Assembly (NCBI GenBank): GCA_036273735.1
Contig: DASUHA010000044.1
Coordinates: 1 to 16,300 of the forward strand
Reading direction: 5' to 3'
Origin: 13-2-20CM-66-19 sp036273735
Lineage (GTDB): Bacteria > Pseudomonadota > Gammaproteobacteria > Steroidobacterales > Steroidobacteraceae
Length of the DNA stretch: 16,300 nt
The notes beneath the pieces are model-generated. The model did no database searches, was not told the origin of the DNA, and saw only the letters and a program-made list of their open reading frames with translations. Of this stretch, positions 6,289 to 13,786 are shown one piece after another. Each line of letters begins with the position of its first letter. Position 1 is the stretch's first letter. A program made the position numbers and the translations under genes.

Positions 6289-7341
6289 TCAAGGAGACTT
6301 CGTGCCCGGCCCGGCATCTGCAGCGGGCGGCGGCCGATAGCCGAGGACCACCTCGCCGTTCTCATGCCTCACGGTGACCGGGGCAATCCGGCTGAGACGA
6401 TCGAGCGTACTGTCGATGCTGCGGACGCTGAAGGCTCCGCCCACCTTCTGAGTGGCGGCGCGTGGATCGGCGATGACGATGCGCTCGCTCGTGTAGCGGC
6501 TGAGATCGCTGACGAAATCCGACAGTGGCTCGCCCTGAGTCTCGAGCATCCCCTGACGCCAGCGGATGACCTTCGGTGCAACGATGGAATGCACGTCGGC
6601 AACGAGGCCCACTGGCGAATACTCGATCTGCTGGCCGGAGGTCAGGCGCCTGCTCCAGGAGGGCGGCGCGCCGACACCGTTATCCAATCCCTCGACGGCT
6701 ACCGTACCGCTGACGACGCTGACACGGACGTCACCGTTTGCCATCTGGTAGACATCGAAGCTCGTCCCAAGCACCTGCACCTGACTGTGCGCAAGCAGGA
6801 TGCGGAAGGGGCGGCTGGGGTCGTGAACGACCTGGAAATAGGCCTCACCGTGAATGAGGCGCACCCGGCGATCGTGCGGGTTGCCCACCCACTCGAGCTC
6901 CGTCTGAGTGTTGAGGCCGACGATGCTCCCATCGGGGAGCACCACGTCACGGACCTGGCCCGTAGCGGTCTGATAGGTCTGCGGGATGTACCCTTCGCTA
7001 CGGAGAGTCGACCATCCAACAGCAACCAACAGGAGAGCGGCCGCTACGCCGCCCGCCCACGTGGGTGCAGACATGAGCCAGCGGCGCAGTAACGCGAGCG
7101 GCGAGGCAACCTCCGGCTCGGCAATACTGGAGAGGATGTCCGCCTGACGGCGTCCTTTGAACTCCGTCGCCACATCGAGGATGAAACGCTGCGTGCGGAA
7201 TTCCCGCTCGTTGCCTGGATTGGCAATCCAGCCCTCGAACCCGAGTCGCTCGCCGTCCGAGAGACCGCTGCCAATGCGTGTATGCCAGCCGGCCGCCTGC
7301 GACCGGACGAGGTGACGCTCGAAGAGGCTCCAGATGTTCAA
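6289..7341 (-). CDS. FecR-family anti-sigma factor / transmembrane signal transducer
   Basis: The 350-aa protein has the FecR layout. An N-terminal cytoplasmic DUF4880-type region (about 14-55, with WIANPGNEREF) holds the sigma factor. A transmembrane helix spans 94-111 (TWAGGVAAALLLVAVGW). The periplasmic FecR domain (about 125-218) includes VVLPDGSIVGLNTQTEL and HGEAYFQVVHDPSRPF, and a C-terminal DUF4974-like domain (about 262-334) would contact the receptor STN domain. The start is TTG (plus-strand CAA 7339-7341), supported by a perfect AGGAGG (7350-7355) 8 nt upstream. The sigma gene lies 85 nt upstream, with three hairpins between. It should relay receptor occupancy to the ECF sigma factor. 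Confidence 0.93.
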   Translation of the reverse strand: MNIWSLFERHLVRSQAAGWHTRIGSGLSDGERLGFEGWIANPGNEREFRTQRFILDVATEFKGRRQADILSSIAEPEVASPLALLRRWLMSAPTWAGGVAAALLLVAVGWSTLRSEGYIPQTYQTATGQVRDVVLPDGSIVGLNTQTELEWVGNPHDRRVRLIHGEAYFQVVHDPSRPFRILLAHSQVQVLGTSFDVYQMANGDVRVSVVSGTVAVEGLDNGVGAPPSWSRRLTSGQQIEYSPVGLVADVHSIVAPKVIRWRQGMLETQGEPLSDFVSDLSRYTSERIVIADPRAATQKVGGAFSVRSIDSTLDRLSRIAPVTVRHENGEVVLGYRPPPAADAGPGTKSP

Positions 7342-7346
7342 TGCTC

Positions 7347-7360
7347 AGCCCTCCTGGGCT
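7347..7360 (-). promoter_or_regulatory. fecR-like ribosome binding site in a hairpin with AGGA loop
   Basis: On the minus strand AGCCC, loop AGGA and GGGCT form a perfect 5-bp stem. The AGGAGG ribosome binding site spans the loop and the 3' arm, so folding would hide it. GGA in the loop of a short hairpin over a ribosome binding site is the classic CsrA target form, and csrA is the next gene downstream. CsrA binding is inference. Confidence 0.45.
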
Positions 7361-7362
7361 TC

Positions 7363-7382
7363 GTCCCCGCTCGCGCGGGGAC
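7363..7382. repeat. Perfect 8-bp hairpin between sigma and anti-sigma genes
   Basis: GTCCCCGC (7363-7370) and GCGGGGAC (7375-7382) enclose a TCGC loop. It begins 7 nt upstream, in the transcript, of the AGGAGG site of the fecR-like gene. There is no T-run, so a translational or RNA-processing role is more likely than termination. Confidence 0.55.
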
Positions 7383-7407
7383 CGACACGCGCCCAGCGCG
7401 CGTCGTC

Positions 7408-7430
7408 ATGAATTGCTCCCGGCAATTCAT
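7408..7430. repeat. Perfect 9-bp inverted repeat over the sigma-gene stop codon
   Basis: ATGAATTGC (7408-7416) and GCAATTCAT (7422-7430) flank a 5-nt spacer. The sigma-factor stop (plus-strand TCA 7427-7429) lies inside one arm. It is A+T-richer than its surroundings and may be an operator or an mRNA hairpin separating sigma from anti-sigma translation. Confidence 0.6.
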
Positions 7431-7999
7431 TCAACCTCCGCCAGGTCTATACCCTGGGAGGAGAGGCGCTCACGGCAGGCCTTCAGCGCTTTGGTCATGC
7501 GCTTGTCGACCCTCTTCTCGGAGATGCCGAGTGCGGTGGCGATCTCCTTGCGCGGCTTGCCTTGGACGTGTGCCATTACGAAGACTTTTCGAAGATTTGG
7601 GCGCAACTCTTTGATTACATTTGCCAGATGCTGTCCGATCTGGTCCGCCATCGCCTGCCGGTCCGGACCCATGCGGTGATCAGGCACTTCTTCCATTCCT
7701 GCCGAGCCCTGGATCATTGCGCTCTCGAGGCGCCGCCGCCGCAGATGCATGAGCGCGAAGTTCGTGGCCACCTTGAAGAGCATGGCGCGCGGAAACATCA
7801 CCTGATCGGGCCGATACATCCTGTGCATCTTCTCGAAGGTGTCCTGCGCCACCTCGCGCGCAATATCCGGTCGACCGAGCATCTGGGTAAGGTAGGCCAG
7901 CAGTTGCGCCTCGTGCGTACGGCACAACCGCTCCACGAACCCGTCGGGCCTTCCCGGCTGGGGAAAGCGTCTGACCTCACCCATGTCGATCTCGTCCAA
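7427..7999 (-). CDS. FecI-like ECF RNA polymerase sigma factor
   Basis: The 190-aa protein has sigma region 2 at about 21-92 (FVERLCRTHEAQLLAYLTQML, AQDTFEKMHR, LFKVATNFALMHLRRRR) and region 4 at about 132-180 (LRPNLRKVFVMAHVQGKPRKEIATALGISEKRVDKRMTKAL, a helix-turn-helix), with no region 1 or 3, as in ECF sigmas. Pairing with a FecR-like gene and an STN-type receptor makes it the FecI member of a cell-surface signalling set. The start is probably TTG at 7999, with AAGGG 7 nt upstream; ATG at 7984 would shorten it by 5 residues. Its promoter candidate is at 8091-8119. Targets are unknown, but the B-C-receptor genes are the obvious candidates. Confidence 0.93.
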   Translation of the reverse strand: MDEIDMGEVRRFPQPGRPDGFVERLCRTHEAQLLAYLTQMLGRPDIAREVAQDTFEKMHRMYRPDQVMFPRAMLFKVATNFALMHLRRRRLESAMIQGSAGMEEVPDHRMGPDRQAMADQIGQHLANVIKELRPNLRKVFVMAHVQGKPRKEIATALGISEKRVDKRMTKALKACRERLSSQGIDLAEVE

Positions 8000-8028
8000 T
8001 CCCTATCCCTTCTACCAGTGAAATGCCC

Positions 8029-8048
8029 GGGGGAATGAAATACCCCCC
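8029..8048. repeat. Short G/C hairpin in the sigma-gene leader
   Basis: GGGGG (8029-8033) and CCCCC (8043-8047) enclose a 9-nt A+T-rich loop AATGAAATA. It lies 16 nt upstream, in the transcript, of the AAGGGATAGGGA ribosome binding region (8001-8012) of the sigma gene. Confidence 0.4.
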
Positions 8049-8090
8049 TCCCGCCGGCGCGAGCAGGCTCAGCTCCGGGCCGGACGCAAT

Positions 8091-8119
8091 ACTATTCTCC
8101 TGGGAACCTGGGCGTGCAA
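8091..8119 (-). promoter_or_regulatory. Putative sigma70-like promoter for the fecI-fecR-like pair
   Basis: On the minus strand TTGCAC (8114-8119) is followed after exactly 17 nt by AATAGT (8091-8096). Matches to consensus are 3/6 and 4/6. Transcription would start near 8084, giving a leader of about 85 nt with the 8029-8048 hairpin. It lies in the 176-nt gap between receptor and sigma genes, so the pair could be expressed apart from the receptor. Confidence 0.4.
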
Positions 8120-8175
8120 AGTGCCGGGCACCGATTGTGGACTATAGCCTACAGGGCCTACAAGGCCGAAAGCGG

Positions 8176-11142
8176 CTACCAGGCCTTGCTGACGTCGAGG
8201 CTCACGACACGGCCGAGCGCCCGAACGTTGTAGATGTCATAACCAAACTGCGAGTCCACGAACGGCGGATCGTGGTTGAGGACATTCACGGCGTTCAGCG
8301 TTACTTGCGTTCCCCTCAACCAACCGCCGTCGCGACCCAACGCGTACGCCGCCTGCAAATCGAGCGTGGTCCAGGCGGCCACCCGTGGGATGAGCGTGCT
8401 GCCGGGGTTGCGGTACGCTCCCATGTAGTTGACGGCGAGCGCGAGACGCGGCCCGGCCTGCTGCGGACCATGACGAGTCCAACTGACCGTGCCTCGAATC
8501 CTCAGAGCCAACGGATTGCCGGTGGTGTCGAGAATGCTGGTGGGCGGCGCACCGGCAGCGACCGCCTGGTCGAACTGGAGCACGTAGTTGCCCATGACGC
8601 CGAGCTGGAAGCTGCCGGCGTGGCCGCGCAGGAGCTGGTGCACTTCGAAATCGATACCCGAGGTCCGGGTCGCCGCCAGATTTCCCAGCCGGGCATCGAC
8701 GATCGCCGCCGGCGCACTCAACAGGCAGGTCGGCACGGACCCCTGATAGGTCGGGCTGTTACAGATGGCCGCGATCTGCGCCGGCGAGGGATCGCGCGTG
8801 ATGACCGAAGCCCACTCGCTCTCGCGCACGAGGATGTCGAAGGGATCGCCGGCCGCCGGTTGCGCGATGCGGTCGTCGTAATCGATGGAATAGTAGGTGA
8901 GCGACAGCGTCGAGCCACCGAAGTACGGCGGCGCGAGATCGAAGCCCGCGGTCCAGGTTTTGGCGGTCTCCTGCCGCAGGCCCGGATTGGAGCCCTGCTC
9001 CACCAGGACGAGCGAGCGCCCCGAGGGGGACTTCGGATCCGGCAGGACGAGAGAGGCTGCGGCGTTCTCGGCCGTGTCGTAGAGATCGTCGAGCTTCGGT
9101 GCGCGGAAGGACCTGCCCCAGCTCCCGCGCAGCTTCAAGGCCTGCAGGGGCGTCCACCGCAGGTCGGCCATCGGGTTGAAGGTGTTGCCAAAGTCGCTGT
9201 AGTGCTCGTGCCGCGCCGACAGGCTGAGCTCCAGAGAGGGCGCGGCGCGTGGCTCGTGAGGATTGCCGATGAGCGGGAGCACGAGCTGCGAGAACGCCGA
9301 TGTCACGTGACGCACGTAGCGCTGCGGGATGGTTCGCTCCGTTGGATCCATGGGGTCGGGCACGTCGTGATCGAGCGTCTCCTCGCGTCGCTCCACCCCT
9401 ACCGCGAGCTCGACTTCGCCGGCCGGCAGTTTGAGCAGCGACCCGTCCGCCACCAGGCTGGTCGACTCGACTCCCGATGCCGAATGCAGCCGAAAGTCCC
9501 GCCGGATCGCGGCCAGCGTCGCCGGGCTGGTGTAGGAGCCGTCCCCGAATGGATCGAATGCCGTCACGGGGTTGGAGTCGGCGAGCGCAGCGGCGAGTGC
9601 GCCCGGATCGGGCACGTTGTATTCGTCATCGAGCAGGGTCTGGCGGCCGTAGGACTCGGTGAGCGTCGTCTGCCAGTCGCCCGGCAGCTGGAAGCTCGCG
9701 CCCAGGGTTGTCATGTAGGCATTGGTTCGGGAGGCGAACGTGGTGGGACCGAGATCGCGCGCGAAGCTGTAGGCCTCGAGCGTATACGGCATACCGGCGA
9801 AAGGATTGACGTAGAACGGATTCGTCGGCGGCACCACGAGTATCTGCTCATCCGGCAGATAGTTCGCCCGTGAGTTGCGCTGGGTGAAGCGCCCTTGCGC
9901 GAACAGCTGCACGCGGCTGCCGATGCTCTGCGAGCCCGACGCATACACCTCATGCGCGGTCGTATCGGGGAAGATCTGGGCCTGCGCGAACGGATTCGCG
10001 AGGTTGATGCCCGCCGACAGCTCGGCCGCGGACAGCGACTTCCCGTCCTGGCCGCGAGGAATGCCGTACGCCGGCTGCTCGGTCATGGGATCGAGGACGT
10101 TGCCCGGATTGCTGTAGTAGCTGTCATAGTTGCCACCGCCGTAGGGGGTCTTGTCGGCGCTGGCCGCATAGGGGCGATCGGCGGCTTCGAGCGGCGTCGC
10201 ATCCGAGAACTCGTAGGCGAGCATGGCATGGCCGCCGTGCCAGCGGCTGCCGAAGAGCTGCGAGATCATCCGCTCGCTGCGACCGTCCACGGCCGTGCCG
10301 TATCGGGCCTGCGTCTCGGCGCCCTGGAAATCATCACGCATGATGATGTTGACGACGCCCGCAATGGCATCCGAGCCGTAGAGCGCCGAGGCGCCATCCG
10401 GCAGCACTTCGATCCGCTTGACTGCGCTCCAGGGAATGGTGGAGATGTCCACGAAGTCGCCCGTGAGGCCGGAGAGGGGTTGGCGATGGCCGTTGACGAG
10501 CACGAGCGTTGCGCCGACACCGAGCCCGCGCAGGTCGATGCCCGCACCGAACTGATAGTTGTTGTTGAGCCCGAGGTCCTCCCGCGGTCCGTTGAGAGAG
10601 GCGAGCGGCAGGCTGTAGAGAGCGTCCTCGACGGTGGCATAGGCCGCCTCGGAGAGCTGCTCGCGCTCGACGGAGAGGAGTGGCGCGATGACACCCTGAA
10701 CGCCGGGGATGAGACTTCCCGTGACCTCGACCTGATCGAGCCGCTCCCGACCGAGAGGGAGAGCCGCCGGCGCGGGCGCCGGTCCGCCGCGGCGCTGCGG
10801 GCCCGGCGGCATCTGCCGCGCAGCGTGGCCCGCGGAGACGGGCTCGATGAGGACCGAGTGCGGAGTGTCGAACTCAAATGTGAGCCCGCTGCCCTGCAAC
10901 ATGCGGCTGAGCGCATCGGAGCTCGACATCGATCCCTTCACTGCCGAAGTGATCAGTTTCTCCATCGGGGGGGTGAGCCCGTAGATCGTGGAGAGGCCGG
11001 ACTGATGCGAGAAGTCGAGCACCGCCTGGGTAAAAGGCTCAGCGGGGAGATTGAAATCCACGACCGGGCCGGCGGCCCATGCAGCCGGGATCCATAGCGC
11101 CGTCACCGCGAGGATTGTCCTCAGATCCGGGTGTGTGCTCAA
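8176..11142 (-). CDS. TonB-dependent outer-membrane receptor with STN signalling domain
   Basis: The 988-aa protein has a signal peptide (residues 1-24; core TILAVTALWIPAAWA), then an STN domain at about 26-100 (VVDFNLPAEPFTQAVLDFSHQSGL, LQGSGLTFEF). A Pro/Ala-rich linker and a TonB-box-like DQVEVTGS (136-143) follow. The plug domain is about 150-270 (GIDLRGLGVGATLVLVNGHRQP, RIEVLPDGASALYGSDAIAGVVNIIMR), then a beta-barrel ending LDVSKAW with an aromatic last residue. The STN domain lets the bound receptor signal to the FecR-like protein encoded downstream. The frame opens at GTG 11193, but that gives an acidic 25-residue extension; TTG 11142 gives a proper signal peptide and has AGGGA upstream. 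The substrate is unknown; operon context suggests a lasso-type peptide. Confidence 0.93.
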   Translation of the reverse strand: MSTHPDLRTILAVTALWIPAAWAAGPVVDFNLPAEPFTQAVLDFSHQSGLSTIYGLTPPMEKLITSAVKGSMSSSDALSRMLQGSGLTFEFDTPHSVLIEPVSAGHAARQMPPGPQRRGGPAPAPAALPLGRERLDQVEVTGSLIPGVQGVIAPLLSVEREQLSEAAYATVEDALYSLPLASLNGPREDLGLNNNYQFGAGIDLRGLGVGATLVLVNGHRQPLSGLTGDFVDISTIPWSAVKRIEVLPDGASALYGSDAIAGVVNIIMRDDFQGAETQARYGTAVDGRSERMISQLFGSRWHGGHAMLAYEFSDATPLEAADRPYAASADKTPYGGGNYDSYYSNPGNVLDPMTEQPAYGIPRGQDGKSLSAAELSAGINLANPFAQAQIFPDTTAHEVYASGSQSIGSRVQLFAQGRFTQRNSRANYLPDEQILVVPPTNPFYVNPFAGMPYTLEAYSFARDLGPTTFASRTNAYMTTLGASFQLPGDWQTTLTESYGRQTLLDDEYNVPDPGALAAALADSNPVTAFDPFGDGSYTSPATLAAIRRDFRLHSASGVESTSLVADGSLLKLPAGEVELAVGVERREETLDHDVPDPMDPTERTIPQRYVRHVTSAFSQLVLPLIGNPHEPRAAPSLELSLSARHEHYSDFGNTFNPMADLRWTPLQALKLRGSWGRSFRAPKLDDLYDTAENAAASLVLPDPKSPSGRSLVLVEQGSNPGLRQETAKTWTAGFDLAPPYFGGSTLSLTYYSIDYDDRIAQPAAGDPFDILVRESEWASVITRDPSPAQIAAICNSPTYQGSVPTCLLSAPAAIVDARLGNLAATRTSGIDFEVHQLLRGHAGSFQLGVMGNYVLQFDQAVAAGAPPTSILDTTGNPLALRIRGTVSWTRHGPQQAGPRLALAVNYMGAYRNPGSTLIPRVAAWTTLDLQAAYALGRDGGWLRGTQVTLNAVNVLNHDPPFVDSQFGYDIYNVRALGRVVSLDVSKAW

Positions 11143-11217
11143 AATCCGTGTGTTCCCTGACGTCGAGTCATAGTCTGCCACGCCGGGGGGCACATGGGTG
11201 AGACGCGGCCCGTAGTC

Positions 11218-13047
11218 CTAGGCGGCCGCGCGGCGGCCCATCACGCCCCAGCGCCGCAGCCAGGCTTCGATCCCGGCATATTCCAGGAGCTCGCCGGCGC
11301 CGGTCGCGATGCGGGTGGCCCTGCCGGAGAGCACCTCGGCCAGGCGCGCGCGGTCGATGATCCCTTGACGCACCAGCTCGCCGTCCAAAAGCAACTCCCG
11401 CAGGAACGGGCGGTTGTGCTCGAGGGTGAGGCGCAGATGCTCTTCAATGCCCCCTTTGTGACGGCGGTTACGAATCTCGGGCGGCAGGTCGTGGTAGAAC
11501 GCCCGGCGGGCAATGGCGCGGTCCCATCCGCCCTGGGTCAACACATAGGTCGGGATGCGCAGGCACAGCTCCATGAGCGGTTGTGAGCAGAGCGGTGAGA
11601 TCCGCTCCGCCTCTCCTTCGTGTCCGAGCGGATCGTAGAAGTCGAACGGCTGGCTGATCTGGTGGGCGTGCCACAGCTTGCCGCTCGGAGCACCCCGTGG
11701 ATGGCGCAGCAGCGGATGGAGGAATGCAGCGCTGCGCCTCGCCTCCTCGATCACTGCCGGCACGAGAAGCGGCCGCATCCGCCCGGCCTCCTGAAGGACG
11801 CTCCAACGCTGCTGGGCGAGATATCCCGAAGCCGCCCCGCCCAACACCCGCCACACCGAGATCTGATCCATCTGCGCCGCATCGAGCGCCACCTTGAGGA
11901 CACCGGGCCGCAGCCCGCGGCGGTGCAGGAAATCGCCCGGCGCCCACTCGGCGCGCTCCTGATAGAAGAGCTGATCTCCCCCATAACCGATGAGCACCGC
12001 ACCGGCGCCGCATTCGGTGGCCAGGTGTGCATCGAGCCGGCTGTGCTCGAGGAAATAGGGATAGTTGGTCGGCTCCGGGGCGCGGTGGATGGTGAGCAGC
12101 GGTTGCAGGCTGAAGGATGAGTCGCGTGGGCGCTCGATGAGTCCGAGCCCGGCCTTGGCGGCCGCAGCGCGCGCGAAGGCGCGCTCATCGAGGTCTGCCC
12201 CCAGCGGGTAGTAATGAAAGCAGGTGACCTGCGGGCGCGACGGGGCATCGGCGAGGCACGCGAGCAGAATCGAGGAATCGAGTCCACCGGAAAGCGAAAG
12301 CAGCACGTGATCGTAGCGAGAGGCCCATGCATGCACGGCGTCCCGTACGCACTGTCGCATTGCCGCTGCCGCCGCCTCGGGATCCTCGATCACTTCGGTG
12401 TTGGCGATCTTGAGCGGATCCCAGTAGAACAAGCGCTTCGAGGCGCCTGCGCGTGTCTCCACGCACTCGCCGGCGAGCACCTGGGTCACTGCGCGCAGAG
12501 CGGTTCCCGGGGAGTGCTCGCGCAGAAAGCAGACCGTCGCGATGAGGTATGGCCAGTTGACCTCCAGGGGGGTCTCGAGGACATCCACGATGTCCTCGAT
12601 CCAGGAGAAGTACACGTCGACTCCGCGGCAGCGCACGAGATAACACGGCAGCCCGCCTGAAGGATCGCGCAGCACCCATGTGGCGGCCGCGCCGTCATCG
12701 TGCAGGAAGGCGACGTAGCGCCCCCAGAAGCTTTCGATCAGATGGCGGCCGTCGCTGTCGAGGATCGCGCGGCTGTCAGCTTCGCCGAGAGCCCTGGGCG
12801 CCGCCACGGAGACTCCCTCCTGCGAGCGCGCGAAGAGCGTGCCCAGCACGACGCCGCCACCGTCGTCCAGAAGGTAAGCTGCGCACGCATCGCTGGCGGC
12901 ACCCAGATGGCGCACCTCCACACCCTTGCCGTGCAGTGCGACGCGCCAGCCCTGCCCCGTCGCGCAATGGCTCGCCAGTAGGGCCTGCGCAGATTCCCTG
13001 CACACGGCGTCGCCGTCGTTCCACACGCAAGCCACGTAGCGGAACAT
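11218..13047 (-). CDS. Lasso peptide cyclase-type asparagine synthetase homologue (C protein)
   Basis: The 609-aa protein has an asparagine synthetase B layout. Residues 1-200 are a glutamine-hydrolase-like domain (SFWGRYVAFLHDDG, VLRDPSGGLPCY) whose catalytic Cys2 is missing: the protein starts MFRY. The ATP-pyrophosphatase domain has SGGLDSS at 253-259 and GYGGDQLF at 354-361. Loss of the glutaminase cysteine fits lasso cyclases, which adenylate an Asp/Glu side chain and form the macrolactam with the core N-terminus. The start ATG 13047 is 6 nt after the B stop, with AGGA just upstream, so the two are coupled. The receptor gene follows after 75 nt. An ordinary asparagine synthetase is unlikely given the B partner. 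Confidence 0.88.
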   Translation of the reverse strand: MFRYVACVWNDGDAVCRESAQALLASHCATGQGWRVALHGKGVEVRHLGAASDACAAYLLDDGGGVVLGTLFARSQEGVSVAAPRALGEADSRAILDSDGRHLIESFWGRYVAFLHDDGAAATWVLRDPSGGLPCYLVRCRGVDVYFSWIEDIVDVLETPLEVNWPYLIATVCFLREHSPGTALRAVTQVLAGECVETRAGASKRLFYWDPLKIANTEVIEDPEAAAAAMRQCVRDAVHAWASRYDHVLLSLSGGLDSSILLACLADAPSRPQVTCFHYYPLGADLDERAFARAAAAKAGLGLIERPRDSSFSLQPLLTIHRAPEPTNYPYFLEHSRLDAHLATECGAGAVLIGYGGDQLFYQERAEWAPGDFLHRRGLRPGVLKVALDAAQMDQISVWRVLGGAASGYLAQQRWSVLQEAGRMRPLLVPAVIEEARRSAAFLHPLLRHPRGAPSGKLWHAHQISQPFDFYDPLGHEGEAERISPLCSQPLMELCLRIPTYVLTQGGWDRAIARRAFYHDLPPEIRNRRHKGGIEEHLRLTLEHNRPFLRELLLDGELVRQGIIDRARLAEVLSGRATRIATGAGELLEYAGIEAWLRRWGVMGRRAAA

Positions 13048-13053
13048 GAGGTC

Positions 13054-13773
13054 CTACACGACCAGAATGGGCGAGTACTGCCGCACCCGATCCGGTACGT
13101 CATTGAGCAGGAGCTCGCCCTGCTGGATCCAACAGTGGGCGTCGAACGGCTCCATCTTGACTCCAAACACCCAGTCGGGACAGATGCCGTCTGCGTTGAG
13201 GAAGTGCAGCAGGGTCAGCGAGTCGAGCAGGCAGGCGGCCCGCAGGCTATAGAAGACCGGCCGCAGCCGCGTAAACGCCGTCACCAGCGAGCGCAGGCGG
13301 ACCGGATCGGCCGGCCGCAGGCCGCGCGCCGTCAGGCGCGCCTTGCGATCGCGCATCGCCTCCACGATCGACTGGATCGGGCGCAGCTTCAAGGAGAGCT
13401 GCGCCTGCAGGCAGCTGCAGCCGAATCGCCAGAGCTGAGCGGCGCCCGCCTGCGGGCGCGCATCGAGATCGAACTCGATCAGGGAGCGCTGCGGGCGGAT
13501 GGTTGCGACGGGAACTGCGTGCTTGCCGACATGCGGATCGGTAACGAGCATCCCGTGTGCGAGCATCTGTGATACGAGAGGGTCTGCGCCATCAGCCACG
13601 TCGTGCGGCAGATCTGACGCCTGCATCGCACCAACGGGCCAACCGCGCACCCAGGGAGCCAGACGATGTCCGGGCACGACCGCCACGTACTTGTCGCGCT
13701 CGAGGTCCATGAGGACCACGTGTTGCCCGCTGATGCACGGATACACGTGCGGAGCGAGAAGATACGGCTGCAT
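13054..13773 (-). CDS. Lasso peptide biosynthesis B protein: RRE fused to transglutaminase-like protease
   Basis: The 239-aa protein joins two parts. Residues 1-78 resemble the PqqD-like RiPP recognition element that binds leader peptides (YLLAPHVYPCISGQHVVLMDLERDKYVAV). Residues about 160-239 match the B2 leader protease: FYSLRAACLLDSLTLLHFL, WVFGVKMEPFDAHCWIQ, LLND. The candidate triad is C181, H213 and D225; the spacings 32 and 12 equal those I recall for McjB (C150, H182, D194). The fused form is typical of proteobacterial clusters. ATG 13773 is preferred; the open frame reaches 13836 but would overlap the promoter at 13814-13843. It is the first gene of the operon, 6 nt before C. No precursor gene precedes it. 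Confidence 0.87.
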   Translation of the reverse strand: MQPYLLAPHVYPCISGQHVVLMDLERDKYVAVVPGHRLAPWVRGWPVGAMQASDLPHDVADGADPLVSQMLAHGMLVTDPHVGKHAVPVATIRPQRSLIEFDLDARPQAGAAQLWRFGCSCLQAQLSLKLRPIQSIVEAMRDRKARLTARGLRPADPVRLRSLVTAFTRLRPVFYSLRAACLLDSLTLLHFLNADGICPDWVFGVKMEPFDAHCWIQQGELLLNDVPDRVRQYSPILVV

Positions 13774-13786
13774 CCCATTCCCCCCC

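Noticed and set aside
7431..7446. Rho-independent terminator between the sigma and anti-sigma genes
   Set aside because: The hairpins at 7408-7430 and 7363-7382 are not followed by a T-run on the minus strand.
8023..9873. 616-codon plus-strand open frame opposite the receptor gene
   Set aside because: Antisense shadow of a G+C-rich coding region: its product is low-complexity and Arg-rich with no recognisable domain, while the minus-strand receptor is unmistakable.
8176..11142. Reading the receptor as a siderophore receptor because of its FecI/FecR partners
   Set aside because: No siderophore synthesis or iron gene is in the window; the operon context points to a peptide. The substrate is left open.
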